Source: Streptomyces sp. GESEQ-35 (lineage in GTDB: Bacteria > Actinomycetota > Actinomycetes > Streptomycetales > Streptomycetaceae). From it: 64,000 nucleotides of DNA. How positions within the stretch are numbered: the first letter of the stretch is position 1; the number at the start of each line of letters is the position of its first letter. The stretch lies in the NCBI RefSeq assembly GCF_017948485.1, contig NZ_JAFFSX010000006.1, positions 124,001 to 188,000 on the forward strand, read 5' to 3'. The notes below the pieces were generated by a model, which was not told where the DNA came from, searched no databases, and was given only the letters and a program-made list of their open reading frames with translations. Positions 9,004 through 15,837 of the stretch are shown piece by piece. The position numbers were made by a program, and so were the translations under genes.

Positions 9004-9645
9004 TCAGGTCGTGCGCTTGGCCTGTTCGTACTGCTGCACCAAGCCGTCCAGCAGAGCGCTCAGCCCCGTCTCGAAGGCCCGCTCGTCGATCTTCTCCTGC
9101 TGTTCGGCGAGAAGGTGCGCCTGTCCGAGGTGGGGATAGTCGGCGGGGTCGTACGCGCTCGCGTCGTCCACGAAGCCCCCGGCGAACGAACCGAGCGCGG
9201 AGCCCATGATGAAGTACCGCATCAGCGCACCGATCGAGGTGGCCTGCGCGGGCGGCCAGCCCGCCTCGACCATCGCGCCGTAGACGGCGTCGGCGAGGCG
9301 CAGCCCGGCCGGCCGGCGGCCGGGGCCCTGTGCCAGCACCGGGACGATGTTCGGGTGGTCGCGCAGCGCGGCCCGGTAGGAGACGGCCCAGTCGTGCAGT
9401 GCGGTCCGCCAGTCCCGGCCGTCGTCGAACATCGACAGATCGACCTGGGCGCTCACCGAGTCGGCGACCGCCTCCAGGATCTCGTCCTTCGTCCGGAAGT
9501 GGTTGTAGAGCGACGGGCCGCTCACCCCGAGCTGGGCGGCGAGCCGGCGGGTCGAGACCGCCGCGAGGCCCTCCGCGTCCACGAGCGCCCGTGCGGTGTC
9601 GACGATCCGGTCGGTGCTGAGGAGGGGCTTGCGCGGTCGGGCCAT
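9004..9645 (-). CDS. TetR/AcrR family regulator, likely of the adjacent acyl-CoA dehydrogenase
   Basis: TetR-family regulator of 213 residues. The helix-turn-helix lies at about residues 30-50 (RRLAAQLGVSGPSLYNHF), followed by a TetR C-terminal ligand domain of the type ending in QQYEQAKRTT. The start used is MARPRKPL at 9645; a second in-frame ATG at 9654 gives MCAMARPRK. Neither has a clear ribosome-binding site, so leaderless translation is possible. It diverges from an acyl-CoA dehydrogenase gene, with a 9-1-9 palindrome between them that recurs before the aldehyde dehydrogenase operon at 2952. It is therefore a candidate local repressor with a regulon of at least two operons. Confidence 0.85.
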   Translation of the reverse strand: MARPRKPLLSTDRIVDTARALVDAEGLAAVSTRRLAAQLGVSGPSLYNHFRTKDEILEAVADSVSAQVDLSMFDDGRDWRTALHDWAVSYRAALRDHPNIVPVLAQGPGRRPAGLRLADAVYGAMVEAGWPPAQATSIGALMRYFIMGSALGSFAGGFVDDASAYDPADYPHLGQAHLLAEQQEKIDERAFETGLSALLDGLVQQYEQAKRTT

Positions 9646-9672
9646 GGCGCACATAGTAGGGCTGCGAAGCAG

Positions 9673-9691
9673 AAACTAGCAGTGCTAATTT
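9673..9691. promoter_or_regulatory. TetR-type operator between tetR and acyl-CoA dehydrogenase
   Basis: Near-perfect palindrome AAACTAGCA-G-TGCTAATTT in the 94-base divergent gap. It is close enough to both starts to control both genes. The half-sites are nearly the same as in the site at 2952-2970. Confidence 0.7.
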
Positions 9692-9739
9692 AAATGTACG
9701 GTCTTCAAGGTACGGCCTTCCGGCAGGGGTGACTTCGGC

Positions 9740-10891
9740 ATGAATCTGGAGCTCAGCGAGGAGCAGACCGCCGTCCGACAGCTCGCCCGGGACTTCGTGG
9801 ACCGCGAGATCACCCCGAACGTCATCACCTGGGACCGCGCCGAGGAAGTGGACCGGGCGATCGTGAAGAAGCTGGCCGCGGTCGGCTTCCTGGGCCTGAC
9901 GATCGACGAGGAGTACGGCGGCAGCGGCGGCGATCATCTCGCGTACTGCCTGGTGACGGAGGAGCTCGGCCGCGGTGACTCGTCGGTGCGCGGCATCGTG
10001 TCGGTCTCGCTCGGCCTGGTCGCCAAGACCATCGCCGCCTGGGGGAGCGAGGAGCAGAAGCGCGGCTGGCTGCCGGGGCTGACCTCCGGCGAGTACGTCG
10101 GCTGCTTCGGCCTCACCGAACCGGGCACCGGCTCCGACGCGGGCAACCTCGCCACCCGTGCCGTCCGGGACGGCGACGACTACGTCATCAACGGCACCAA
10201 GATGTTCATCACGAACGGCACTTGGGCCGACGTCGTCCTGCTCTTCGCCCGTTCCACGGACGCGCCCGGCCACAAGGGCGTCTCCGCGTTCCTCGTGCCG
10301 ACCGCCACGCCCGGTCTCACCCGCCGCACCATCCACGGCAAGCTCGGCCTGCGCGGTCAGGCCACCGCCGAACTCGTCCTCCAGGACGTCCGGGTCCCCG
10401 CCTCCGCGATGATCGCCCCCGAGGGCAAGGGCTTCGCGGTCGCCATGTCGGCGCTGGCCAAGGGGCGGATGTCGGTGGCGGCGGGCTGTGTCGGCATAGC
10501 GCAGGCGGCGCTGGACGCGGCGGTGACGTACGCCACCGAGCGCGAGCAGTTCGGCAGGACCATCGCCCACCATCAGCTCGTACAGGAGCTGATCAGCGAT
10601 ATCGCGGTCGACGTCGACGCCGCACGGCTGCTGACCTGGCGGGTCGCCGACCTCATCGACCGCGGCCTGTCCTTCGCCACCGAGTCCTCCACGGCCAAGC
10701 TGTTCGCCTCGGAGGCCGCCGTCCGCGCCGCCAACAACGCCCTCCAGGTCTTCGGCGGCTACGGCTACATCGACGAGTACCCGGTGGGCAAGCTGCTGCG
10801 CGACGCCCGCGTGATGACCCTCTACGAGGGCACCAGCCAGATCCAGAAGCTGGTCATCGGCCGGGCACTGACGGGTGTTTCGGCCTTCTGA
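9740..10891 (+). CDS. Acyl-CoA dehydrogenase
   Basis: FAD-dependent acyl-CoA dehydrogenase of 383 residues, introducing a trans-2 double bond into an acyl-CoA. Visible family signatures are CFGLTEPGTGSDAGN near residue 120 (flavin/substrate loop), QVFGGYGYIDEYPVGKLLRDAR near residue 335, and the catalytic Glu363 in YEGTSQIQ. The length is normal. It is divergent from a TetR gene with an operator in the gap, and is followed by a clear terminator, so it is likely a single-gene transcript. Chain-length specificity cannot be read from the sequence. Confidence 0.93.
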   Translation: MNLELSEEQTAVRQLARDFVDREITPNVITWDRAEEVDRAIVKKLAAVGFLGLTIDEEYGGSGGDHLAYCLVTEELGRGDSSVRGIVSVSLGLVAKTIAAWGSEEQKRGWLPGLTSGEYVGCFGLTEPGTGSDAGNLATRAVRDGDDYVINGTKMFITNGTWADVVLLFARSTDAPGHKGVSAFLVPTATPGLTRRTIHGKLGLRGQATAELVLQDVRVPASAMIAPEGKGFAVAMSALAKGRMSVAAGCVGIAQAALDAAVTYATEREQFGRTIAHHQLVQELISDIAVDVDAARLLTWRVADLIDRGLSFATESSTAKLFASEAAVRAANNALQVFGGYGYIDEYPVGKLLRDARVMTLYEGTSQIQKLVIGRALTGVSAF

Positions 10892-10920
10892 GTACGGCTC
10901 CGTGCGTCTCTGAGTACCCC

Positions 10921-10948
10921 GGCGGATGTGGCGCGCCCCACATCCGCC
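10921..10948 (+). terminator. Terminator hairpin after the acyl-CoA dehydrogenase
   Basis: A perfect 11-bp stem (10921-10931 and 10938-10948) with a 6-base loop, starting 29 bases after the acyl-CoA dehydrogenase stop. Confidence 0.8.
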
Positions 10949-10960
10949 GACGCTTGTCCC

Positions 10961-11206
10961 ATGAGTGACACACCGGGCAAGCAGCAGAACACGGCCGCCT
11001 TCTACGGCCAGGCGGTCGCCTCCTTCGTCGTCGCCATGGCTGCCACCGCGATCGGCATCTTCCAGCTGGAGGCCGATGTCTGGGTGCGTGCCTTCCTTGC
11101 CATCGCCGTCCTGTACCTCGTTACCTCCGCCTTCACCCTCGCCAAGGTGATCAGGGACCGGCAGGAAGCGGAGAACCGCGCGTACCACCCGTTCGAAAAG
11201 CTCTGA
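10961..11206 (+). CDS. YiaA/YiaB-type two-helix inner membrane protein
   Basis: Small integral membrane protein of 81 residues with two hydrophobic helices (about 13-35 and 40-62) and a charged C-terminal tail. The sequence TAAFYGQAVASF, then WVRAFLAIAVLYLVTSAFTLAKVIRD, is characteristic of the YiaA/YiaB two-helix family. Its function is not established. The ATG at 10961 lies only 12 bases after the terminator stem of the preceding gene and has no clear ribosome-binding site, so its promoter must lie within or before the hairpin or the message may be leaderless. Confidence 0.8.
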   Translation: MSDTPGKQQNTAAFYGQAVASFVVAMAATAIGIFQLEADVWVRAFLAIAVLYLVTSAFTLAKVIRDRQEAENRAYHPFEKL

Positions 11207-11216
11207 GCGGGCACAC

Positions 11217-11232
11217 TAAGCGCTCGCTCACC
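11217..11232. promoter_or_regulatory. Possible autoregulatory operator of the TetR gene
   Basis: CTAAGCGCTCGCTCAC matches the palindrome at 12419-12434 in 10 of 16 positions, including CTAAGC on the left and GCT on the right. It lies about 50 bases before the TetR start. Confidence 0.45.
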
Positions 11233-11279
11233 TTGAGCGGTATGGTGTTCTCCTTGCCAGTGAGAGGGGCGAACGAGCG

Positions 11280-11903
11280 ATGAGTACGGCGGAGGAGACG
11301 GCCGGCGGCGAACCGCAGGCGTGGGGCGAGGTCACGCCGGACGCGGCACGGCGGCTGCTGATCGCCGCCGTGGAGGCCTTCGCCGAACGGGGCTATCACG
11401 CCACGACGACCCGTGACATCGCGGGCCGCGCCGGCATGAGCCCGGCCGCGCTCTACATCCACTACAAGACCAAGGAAGAGCTGCTCCACCGCATCAGCCG
11501 GATCGGCCACGAGAAGGCACTCGACATCCTGCGTACGGCGGCGCGGCGCGAGGGCAGTGCGACGGAGCGGCTCGCCGACGCCGTGAGCTCCTTCGTGCGC
11601 TGGCACGCCGGGGGGCGCACCACCGCACGGGTCGTGCAGTACGAACTGGACTCGCTCGGCCCCGAGGCCCGCGCGGAGATCGTCGCACTGCGTCGTCAGT
11701 GCGACGCCGAGGTGCGCGGGATCATCCAGGACGGTGTGGCCGCGGGCGAGTTCGACGTCCTCGACGTGCAGGGCACCACGCTCGCGGTGCTGTCGCTCTG
11801 CATCGACGTCGCCCGCTGGTTCAACATCGACGGTCCGTGGACCCCCGACGAGGTCGGCGCGCTCTATGCCGACCTCGTGCTGCGGATGGTGGGCGTGAAG
11901 TAG
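11280..11903 (+). CDS. TetR/AcrR family regulator next to a MaoC dehydratase
   Basis: TetR-family regulator of 207 residues, with the helix-turn-helix TTTRDIAGRAGMSPAALYIHY at about 40-60 and a TetR-C ligand-binding region of the FadR/KstR2-like type (ARVVQYELDSLGPEARAEI). GAGAGGGG before ATG 11280 is a good ribosome-binding site. It converges on a MaoC-type dehydratase gene. A partial match to the palindrome upstream of that gene (12419-12434) is seen before its own start at 11217-11232. Control of both genes, with an acyl-CoA as ligand, is likely but inferred. Confidence 0.85.
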   Translation: MSTAEETAGGEPQAWGEVTPDAARRLLIAAVEAFAERGYHATTTRDIAGRAGMSPAALYIHYKTKEELLHRISRIGHEKALDILRTAARREGSATERLADAVSSFVRWHAGGRTTARVVQYELDSLGPEARAEIVALRRQCDAEVRGIIQDGVAAGEFDVLDVQGTTLAVLSLCIDVARWFNIDGPWTPDEVGALYADLVLRMVGVK

Positions 11904-11924
11904 CCCGCCGGACCGGCCCTCGGC

Positions 11925-12386
11925 TCAGAGGTAGTAGCGGGACACCGACTCGGCGACGCAGACCGGCTTGTCGCCGCCCTCGCGCTCCACGGTGAAGGCG
12001 ACGGCCACCTGTACGCCGCCGGTCACCTCGTCCACGGCGCTGATCTTTGCGGTGGCGCGCAGCTGCGAGCCGACCGGCACCGGCGCGGGGAAACGAACCT
12101 TGTTCGTCCCGTAGTTGACGCCCATCTTCACGCCCTCGACCTTGATCAGCTGCGGTCCGAAGAGGGGGAGCAGCGACAGGGTGAGATAGCCGTGCGCGAT
12201 GGTGGTGCCGAAGGGGCCCGTCGCCGCCTTCTCCGGGTCGACGTGGATCCACTGGTGGTCGCCCGTGGCCTCGGCGAACAGGTCGATCCGCTTCTGGTCG
12301 ACCTCCAGCCAGTCGGTGTACCCCAGCTGCTCGCCCACCGCCGCCTTCAGTTCGTCGACGGACGTGAAGATCCTCGGCTCTGCCAT
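11925..12386 (-). CDS. MaoC family dehydratase (R-specific enoyl-CoA hydratase type)
   Basis: Single hot-dog-fold protein of 153 residues. The MaoC/hydratase-2 motif is clear: the DLFAEATGDHQWIHVD segment supplies the catalytic Asp and His pair, followed by GPFGTTIAHGYLTLSLLP. Family members hydrate trans-2-enoyl-CoAs or related thioesters. The start MAEPRIF at 12386 is chosen because the conserved domain begins there; an upstream in-frame extension would cross the operator. It is convergent with the TetR gene, with 21 bases between stops, and a perfect palindrome sits 33 bases upstream of its start. Confidence 0.9.
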   Translation of the reverse strand: MAEPRIFTSVDELKAAVGEQLGYTDWLEVDQKRIDLFAEATGDHQWIHVDPEKAATGPFGTTIAHGYLTLSLLPLFGPQLIKVEGVKMGVNYGTNKVRFPAPVPVGSQLRATAKISAVDEVTGGVQVAVAFTVEREGGDKPVCVAESVSRYYL

Positions 12387-12418
12387 GTCCCGGCCTCTCG
12401 CGTAGCAATGTGCCCAAC

Positions 12419-12434
12419 CTAAGCAACTGCTTAG
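12419..12434. promoter_or_regulatory. Perfect TetR-type palindrome upstream of the MaoC gene
   Basis: CTAAGCAACTGCTTAG, a perfect 7-2-7 inverted repeat between the MaoC gene and soxR. It overlaps the likely MaoC promoter and is the best candidate operator for the TetR at 11280-11903. Confidence 0.65.
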
Positions 12435-12513
12435 CATGGTCGGCCGCGGGCCCTCTGTCAACGGACCCGAGGCTCACGGCCCAAGGGAGTCGCAGGTGGG
12501 TAGTCTTCGAGGG

Positions 12514-12987
12514 GTGCCCCAGATTCACGAGAAGATCCACGAGCTCACGGTCGGCCAGCTCGCCGCCCGCAGCGGCGCCGCCGTCTCCGCCCTGCACTTC
12601 TACGAGTCCAAGGGCCTGATCGCCAGCCGCCGCACAGCGGGCAACCAACGCCGCTACACCCGCGACACCCTCCGCCGGGTCGCCTTCGTGCGCGCGGCCC
12701 AACGCGTCGGCATCCCCCTGGCCACCATCCGTGACGCCCTGGCCGAACTCCCCGAGGAACGCACCCCCACCAAGGACGACTGGGCCCATCTGTCCGAGGC
12801 CTGGCGCTCCGAACTGGACGAGCGGATCAAGCAACTCAACCGTCTGCGCGACCACTTGACCGACTGCATCGGCTGCGGCTGCCTCTCCCTGGACACCTGC
12901 GTCCTGTCCAACCCGGACGACGCCTTCGGCGAACGCCGCGCGGGATCACGCCTGATGGTGGAACGCGGCGGGAGGCAGACCGAGTAG
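12514..12987 (+). CDS. soxR: SoxR, redox-sensitive MerR-family activator
   Basis: MerR-family regulator of 157 residues with the winged-helix N-terminus ([25 protein letters not shown]), a dimerising coiled coil, and the [2Fe-2S] ligand loop C118-x2-C121-x-C123-x5-C129 ([12 protein letters not shown]) that defines SoxR. The chosen start is the GTG at 12514, giving [13 protein letters not shown]; a longer ATG form from 12436 adds residues not typical of the family. In streptomycetes SoxR responds to endogenous redox-active metabolites rather than running a general superoxide response. None of the adjacent genes is an obvious target. Confidence 0.93.
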   Translation: MPQIHEKIHELTVGQLAARSGAAVSALHFYESKGLIASRRTAGNQRRYTRDTLRRVAFVRAAQRVGIPLATIRDALAELPEERTPTKDDWAHLSEAWRSELDERIKQLNRLRDHLTDCIGCGCLSLDTCVLSNPDDAFGERRAGSRLMVERGGRQTE

Positions 12988-13156
12988 TGGCCCCCAGGAA
13001 ATCGGCTTGTCCTGCCGGGCCAACTCTCCCTAGGGTGAGATCACTTCGACGAGACGTTCCCCAGAAGCACGCCGCAGAGCGGGAGCGTCCGCCTCACTGA
13101 GGTGCCGGAAGGGCGGCAGCTGTCTTTGTCGACCCTTCCCTTCGGAGGTCTCTGTC

Positions 13157-14002
13157 ATGAACGTCGGTATCGGCCTGCCCATCGGCGACCCGGCCACCCT
13201 GCTCACCTGGGCCCAGCGCGCCGACGCCGGGCCCTTCAGCACGCTCGGTCTGCTCGACCGGCTCGTCTTCCACAACCCCGAACCCCTGGTCGCGCTCGCC
13301 GTCCTCGCGGGCTCCACCTCCCGCATCCGCGTCCAGACCGAGGTGTTGCTCGCCCCGCTGCGCGACGCCGCCCTCCTCGCCAAGCAGGCCGCCACCCTGG
13401 ACCGGATGACCGGTGGCCGCCTGGTCCTCGGCCTGGGCGTCGGCGGCCGGGACGACGACCACCAGGCCACCGGCACCGACAAACGCACCCGGGGCCGGCG
13501 CCTCGACGGGCAGATGGCGGTCATGCGCCGCCTGTGGTCCGGCGAGCCGTACGGCGACGGCGTCGGCCCGATCGGCCCCGCGCCCGCCCGGCCCGACGGT
13601 CCCGAGGTGCTCTTCGGCGGCTTCAAGCCCGCCGCGATCGAACGCGTCGCGCGCTGGGGCGACGGCTTCCTGGCCGCCGCGGCGCTCTCCTGGGCAGGCG
13701 GCCTGTTCGACACCGCCCGCAGGTTCTGGAAGGAGTACGACCGCGACGGCGAACCGCGTATCGTCGCGCAGGTCAACGTCGCGCTCGGCCCCGACGACGT
13801 GGTCCACGACGCCCAGGCCGCCATGCACGCGTACTACGCCTTCACCGGCATGGCCGACCGGATGGTGGCCGGAATGCTCACCACGCCGACCGAAATCCGC
13901 GAGGCGATCACCGGCTTCACCGACCTCGGCGCCGACGAGGTCATGCTGTACTGCCACGGCCTCGACCCGGACCAGGTGGACCGCCTCGCGGACGTCCTGT
14001 GA
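13157..14002 (+). CDS. LLM class F420-dependent oxidoreductase
   Basis: Luciferase-like (LLM) oxidoreductase of 281 residues with a TIM-barrel fold. Recognisable elements are the N-terminal NVGIGLPIGDPATL, the LGLLDRLVF strand, VQTEVLLAPLRDAALLAKQAATLDRMTGGRLVLGLGVGGR, and a C-terminal strand with MLYCHGLDP. Actinobacterial members with this pattern usually bind coenzyme F420 rather than FMN; that is a family expectation, not proven by a residue here. GGAGG stands 8 bases before ATG 13157. The 169-base leader carries alternative pairing near the ribosome-binding site (see findings). The substrate is unknown. Confidence 0.87.
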   Translation: MNVGIGLPIGDPATLLTWAQRADAGPFSTLGLLDRLVFHNPEPLVALAVLAGSTSRIRVQTEVLLAPLRDAALLAKQAATLDRMTGGRLVLGLGVGGRDDDHQATGTDKRTRGRRLDGQMAVMRRLWSGEPYGDGVGPIGPAPARPDGPEVLFGGFKPAAIERVARWGDGFLAAAALSWAGGLFDTARRFWKEYDRDGEPRIVAQVNVALGPDDVVHDAQAAMHAYYAFTGMADRMVAGMLTTPTEIREAITGFTDLGADEVMLYCHGLDPDQVDRLADVL

Positions 14003-14042
14003 CGGCGGCACGCAGGTGACGGACAGGCTTTGCCCCGGACCG

Positions 14043-14102
14043 CTGGACGCCGCGGGCTGACCCCGTCGCAAACTGGACGCCGCGGGCTGACCCCGTCGCA
14101 AA
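14043..14102. repeat. Two perfect 30-bp tandem repeats
   Basis: Units 14043-14072 and 14073-14102 are identical (begin CTGGACGCCGCGGGC, end GTCGCAAA). They lie 40 bases after the LLM oxidoreductase stop. No function is apparent, and no third copy was noticed in the window. Confidence 0.95.
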
Positions 14103-14192
14103 AGCGGGGAGCACCCGGATCGCGTTCCTTCCGCGCCGTCGAACCACGGTTCCGGCCCACGGCGCTGTCGCCGGGGCCGGAATCGGCGTACT

Positions 14193-14936
14193 TCAGGGGG
14201 CGAACCGGCTGCTACCGGCCCGCGCCTCGCCGTACACCCGCATCCCTTCCGCCACCAACTCCGCATTCGACACCGCCCGCCGTCCGTCCGGCAGGACCAG
14301 CGTGTCCTCCATCCCGATCCGCGTCGCCAGCCCGAGCCGCCCCGCCAGCCGCAGCGTCGGCCATGCGCTCCCGTCCTCTCCGTGCAGCAGGACCGGGCGG
14401 TGGAACGCCGGACCCAGGTCGGCCAGGAGTGTTCGCGCACTCTGCTCGGCCGTGTCCGGTGAGGTGTCCGTCACTTCCGCCAGCACGCGCAGGACCTTCG
14501 GGCCGAGCGGCGAGCGGGCGAACCGGGCCGCCCCGTCCGTCCCGGACCAGATGCCCGCCTCCACGCCCACGCCGCGCTCGATCAGCGCGGCGGCGATCTC
14601 CTCGGCGCCCGGCTCATGCCAGTTGACCGAGGCGTGATCGGGCAGCACCGTCCACCCGCGCACCCGCTCCAGGCGGTCGGCCGGATCAGGCTCCGCCCAG
14701 GCGCCGGTGGTCACTCCGACCGGCACGGACACGCGCGCCCGTATCGCGTCGAGCGTCGGTGCGATCACCCGCGGCGACAAGGTGTCGTGTCCGCAAGGGG
14801 TCTTGGGATGAACATGGACGTCCGTCGCCCCGGCCGCGACCGCGAGCGCGGCCGACTCGGCCATCGCCTCCGGCGACACGGGCACCCCGGCACCGTCGGT
14901 GGCCCCCCGGGGCCCGTTGAGACACACCTGCACCAT
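14193..14936 (-). CDS. BKACE-family 3-keto-5-aminohexanoate cleavage protein
   Basis: TIM-barrel enzyme of 247 residues in the beta-keto acid cleavage family (BKACE, DUF849). Visible signatures are CLNGPRG near the N-terminus, DVHVHPKTPCGHDTLSP carrying the paired metal-binding His residues, SVNWHEPGAEEIA, and GMEDTLVLPDGR at the C-terminal end. Family members condense a beta-keto acid with acetyl-CoA and need zinc. It is slightly shorter than the usual 270-300 residues, mainly by small loops. The start ATG 14936 is where the conserved strand begins, although no strong ribosome-binding site is seen. The natural substrate cannot be told. Confidence 0.85.
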   Translation of the reverse strand: MVQVCLNGPRGATDGAGVPVSPEAMAESAALAVAAGATDVHVHPKTPCGHDTLSPRVIAPTLDAIRARVSVPVGVTTGAWAEPDPADRLERVRGWTVLPDHASVNWHEPGAEEIAAALIERGVGVEAGIWSGTDGAARFARSPLGPKVLRVLAEVTDTSPDTAEQSARTLLADLGPAFHRPVLLHGEDGSAWPTLRLAGRLGLATRIGMEDTLVLPDGRRAVSNAELVAEGMRVYGEARAGSSRFAP

Positions 14937-15031
14937 GTCTCGATGGTGCCAGTCACCACTGACAACGCAGGCGCGGTGCGGCACCGCATTCGATTGGGGG
15001 GTGCGGCATCCCCGGCGCACCCCCGTCGTGC

Positions 15032-15637
15032 CTAGGCGGACACCAGTAGGAGCCGTCCGCGCCTGGCAGAGGCCAGGGCTTCGGGCGTCAGCACCGGACG
15101 CGGCACCACGATTCCGCAGTCCGTGCACACCGGGCCCGTCGAGGGTTCATGGGCCAGGTCGTACTTCCAGATCAGACGCGCTCCGCCGCACACCGGGCAG
15201 ATCGAACCCGGTTCGCGCTCAAGGGCGGAGATCAGTCGGCGCAGTACCTCGGCCAGGGGTTCTCGCGGGTAGACCCGCGGATCGTCGCACCAGGCGACTC
15301 CAAAACCGCCCCAGGTCAGCCGGTGCCAGTCGTCAACGCTGCCCGGCCTGCGCAGTCCGTCGTGCTTTTCCTTCTTGCGCCGCTCGGCGAACCCGACCTC
15401 GTAGGCCAGCCATACCGAACGCGCTTCTTCCAACTCGTCCAACGCGGCCACGAGCCGCGCAGGATCGGGGGACCGGTCCTCCGGACCGAACCCTGCCTGG
15501 GAGCACAAATGGTCCCAGGTCGCCCTGTGCCCGTACGGAGCGAACCGTTCAAGGCACTTGCGGAGCGAGTAGCGCCGAAGCGCCAGATCGCACCGTCCGT
15601 CTCGCACCTGTCTCGCCAGACTCCGGAAACCGGCCAT
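15032..15637 (-). CDS. Hypothetical protein with C-terminal zinc ribbon
   Basis: Protein of 201 residues. The N-terminal two thirds are mostly helical and charged, with no motif I recognise. The C-terminal part has a CPVCG...CTDCG pair spaced by about 23 residues, typical of a zinc ribbon. GGAGG lies 10 bases before the ATG at 15637, supporting a real gene. It stands alone between a BKACE gene and a divergent penicillin acylase-type gene. Nucleic acid or protein binding is possible for such ribbons, but no specific role can be assigned. Confidence 0.7.
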   Translation of the reverse strand: MAGFRSLARQVRDGRCDLALRRYSLRKCLERFAPYGHRATWDHLCSQAGFGPEDRSPDPARLVAALDELEEARSVWLAYEVGFAERRKKEKHDGLRRPGSVDDWHRLTWGGFGVAWCDDPRVYPREPLAEVLRRLISALEREPGSICPVCGGARLIWKYDLAHEPSTGPVCTDCGIVVPRPVLTPEALASARRGRLLLVSA

Positions 15638-15837
15638 CGCCCTGCACCTCCGTCACACCTGCACCTGTACTTCGGTTACTTCGGCGTCGTCGTTCGGACG
15701 TTGCCGAATAGACGTATCGACACGCGATTCGGCTCCATCTTTTTTTCTGTGGCCTCCAGAAGTTGACGCATGTTCACCTTCAATCTCGGGGATACCGGCG
15801 GTAACGTCCGGCCCACCCCCCGTCGGGAGGAGCTGCC

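Noticed and set aside
12514..12987. SoxR-box targets next to soxR
   Set aside because: No matching inverted repeat was found at neighbouring promoters, so targets must lie elsewhere.
12988..13156. A known riboswitch in front of the LLM oxidoreductase gene
   Set aside because: No match to the SAM, cobalamin, TPP or cyclic dinucleotide classes could be recognised by eye; only possible hairpins remain.
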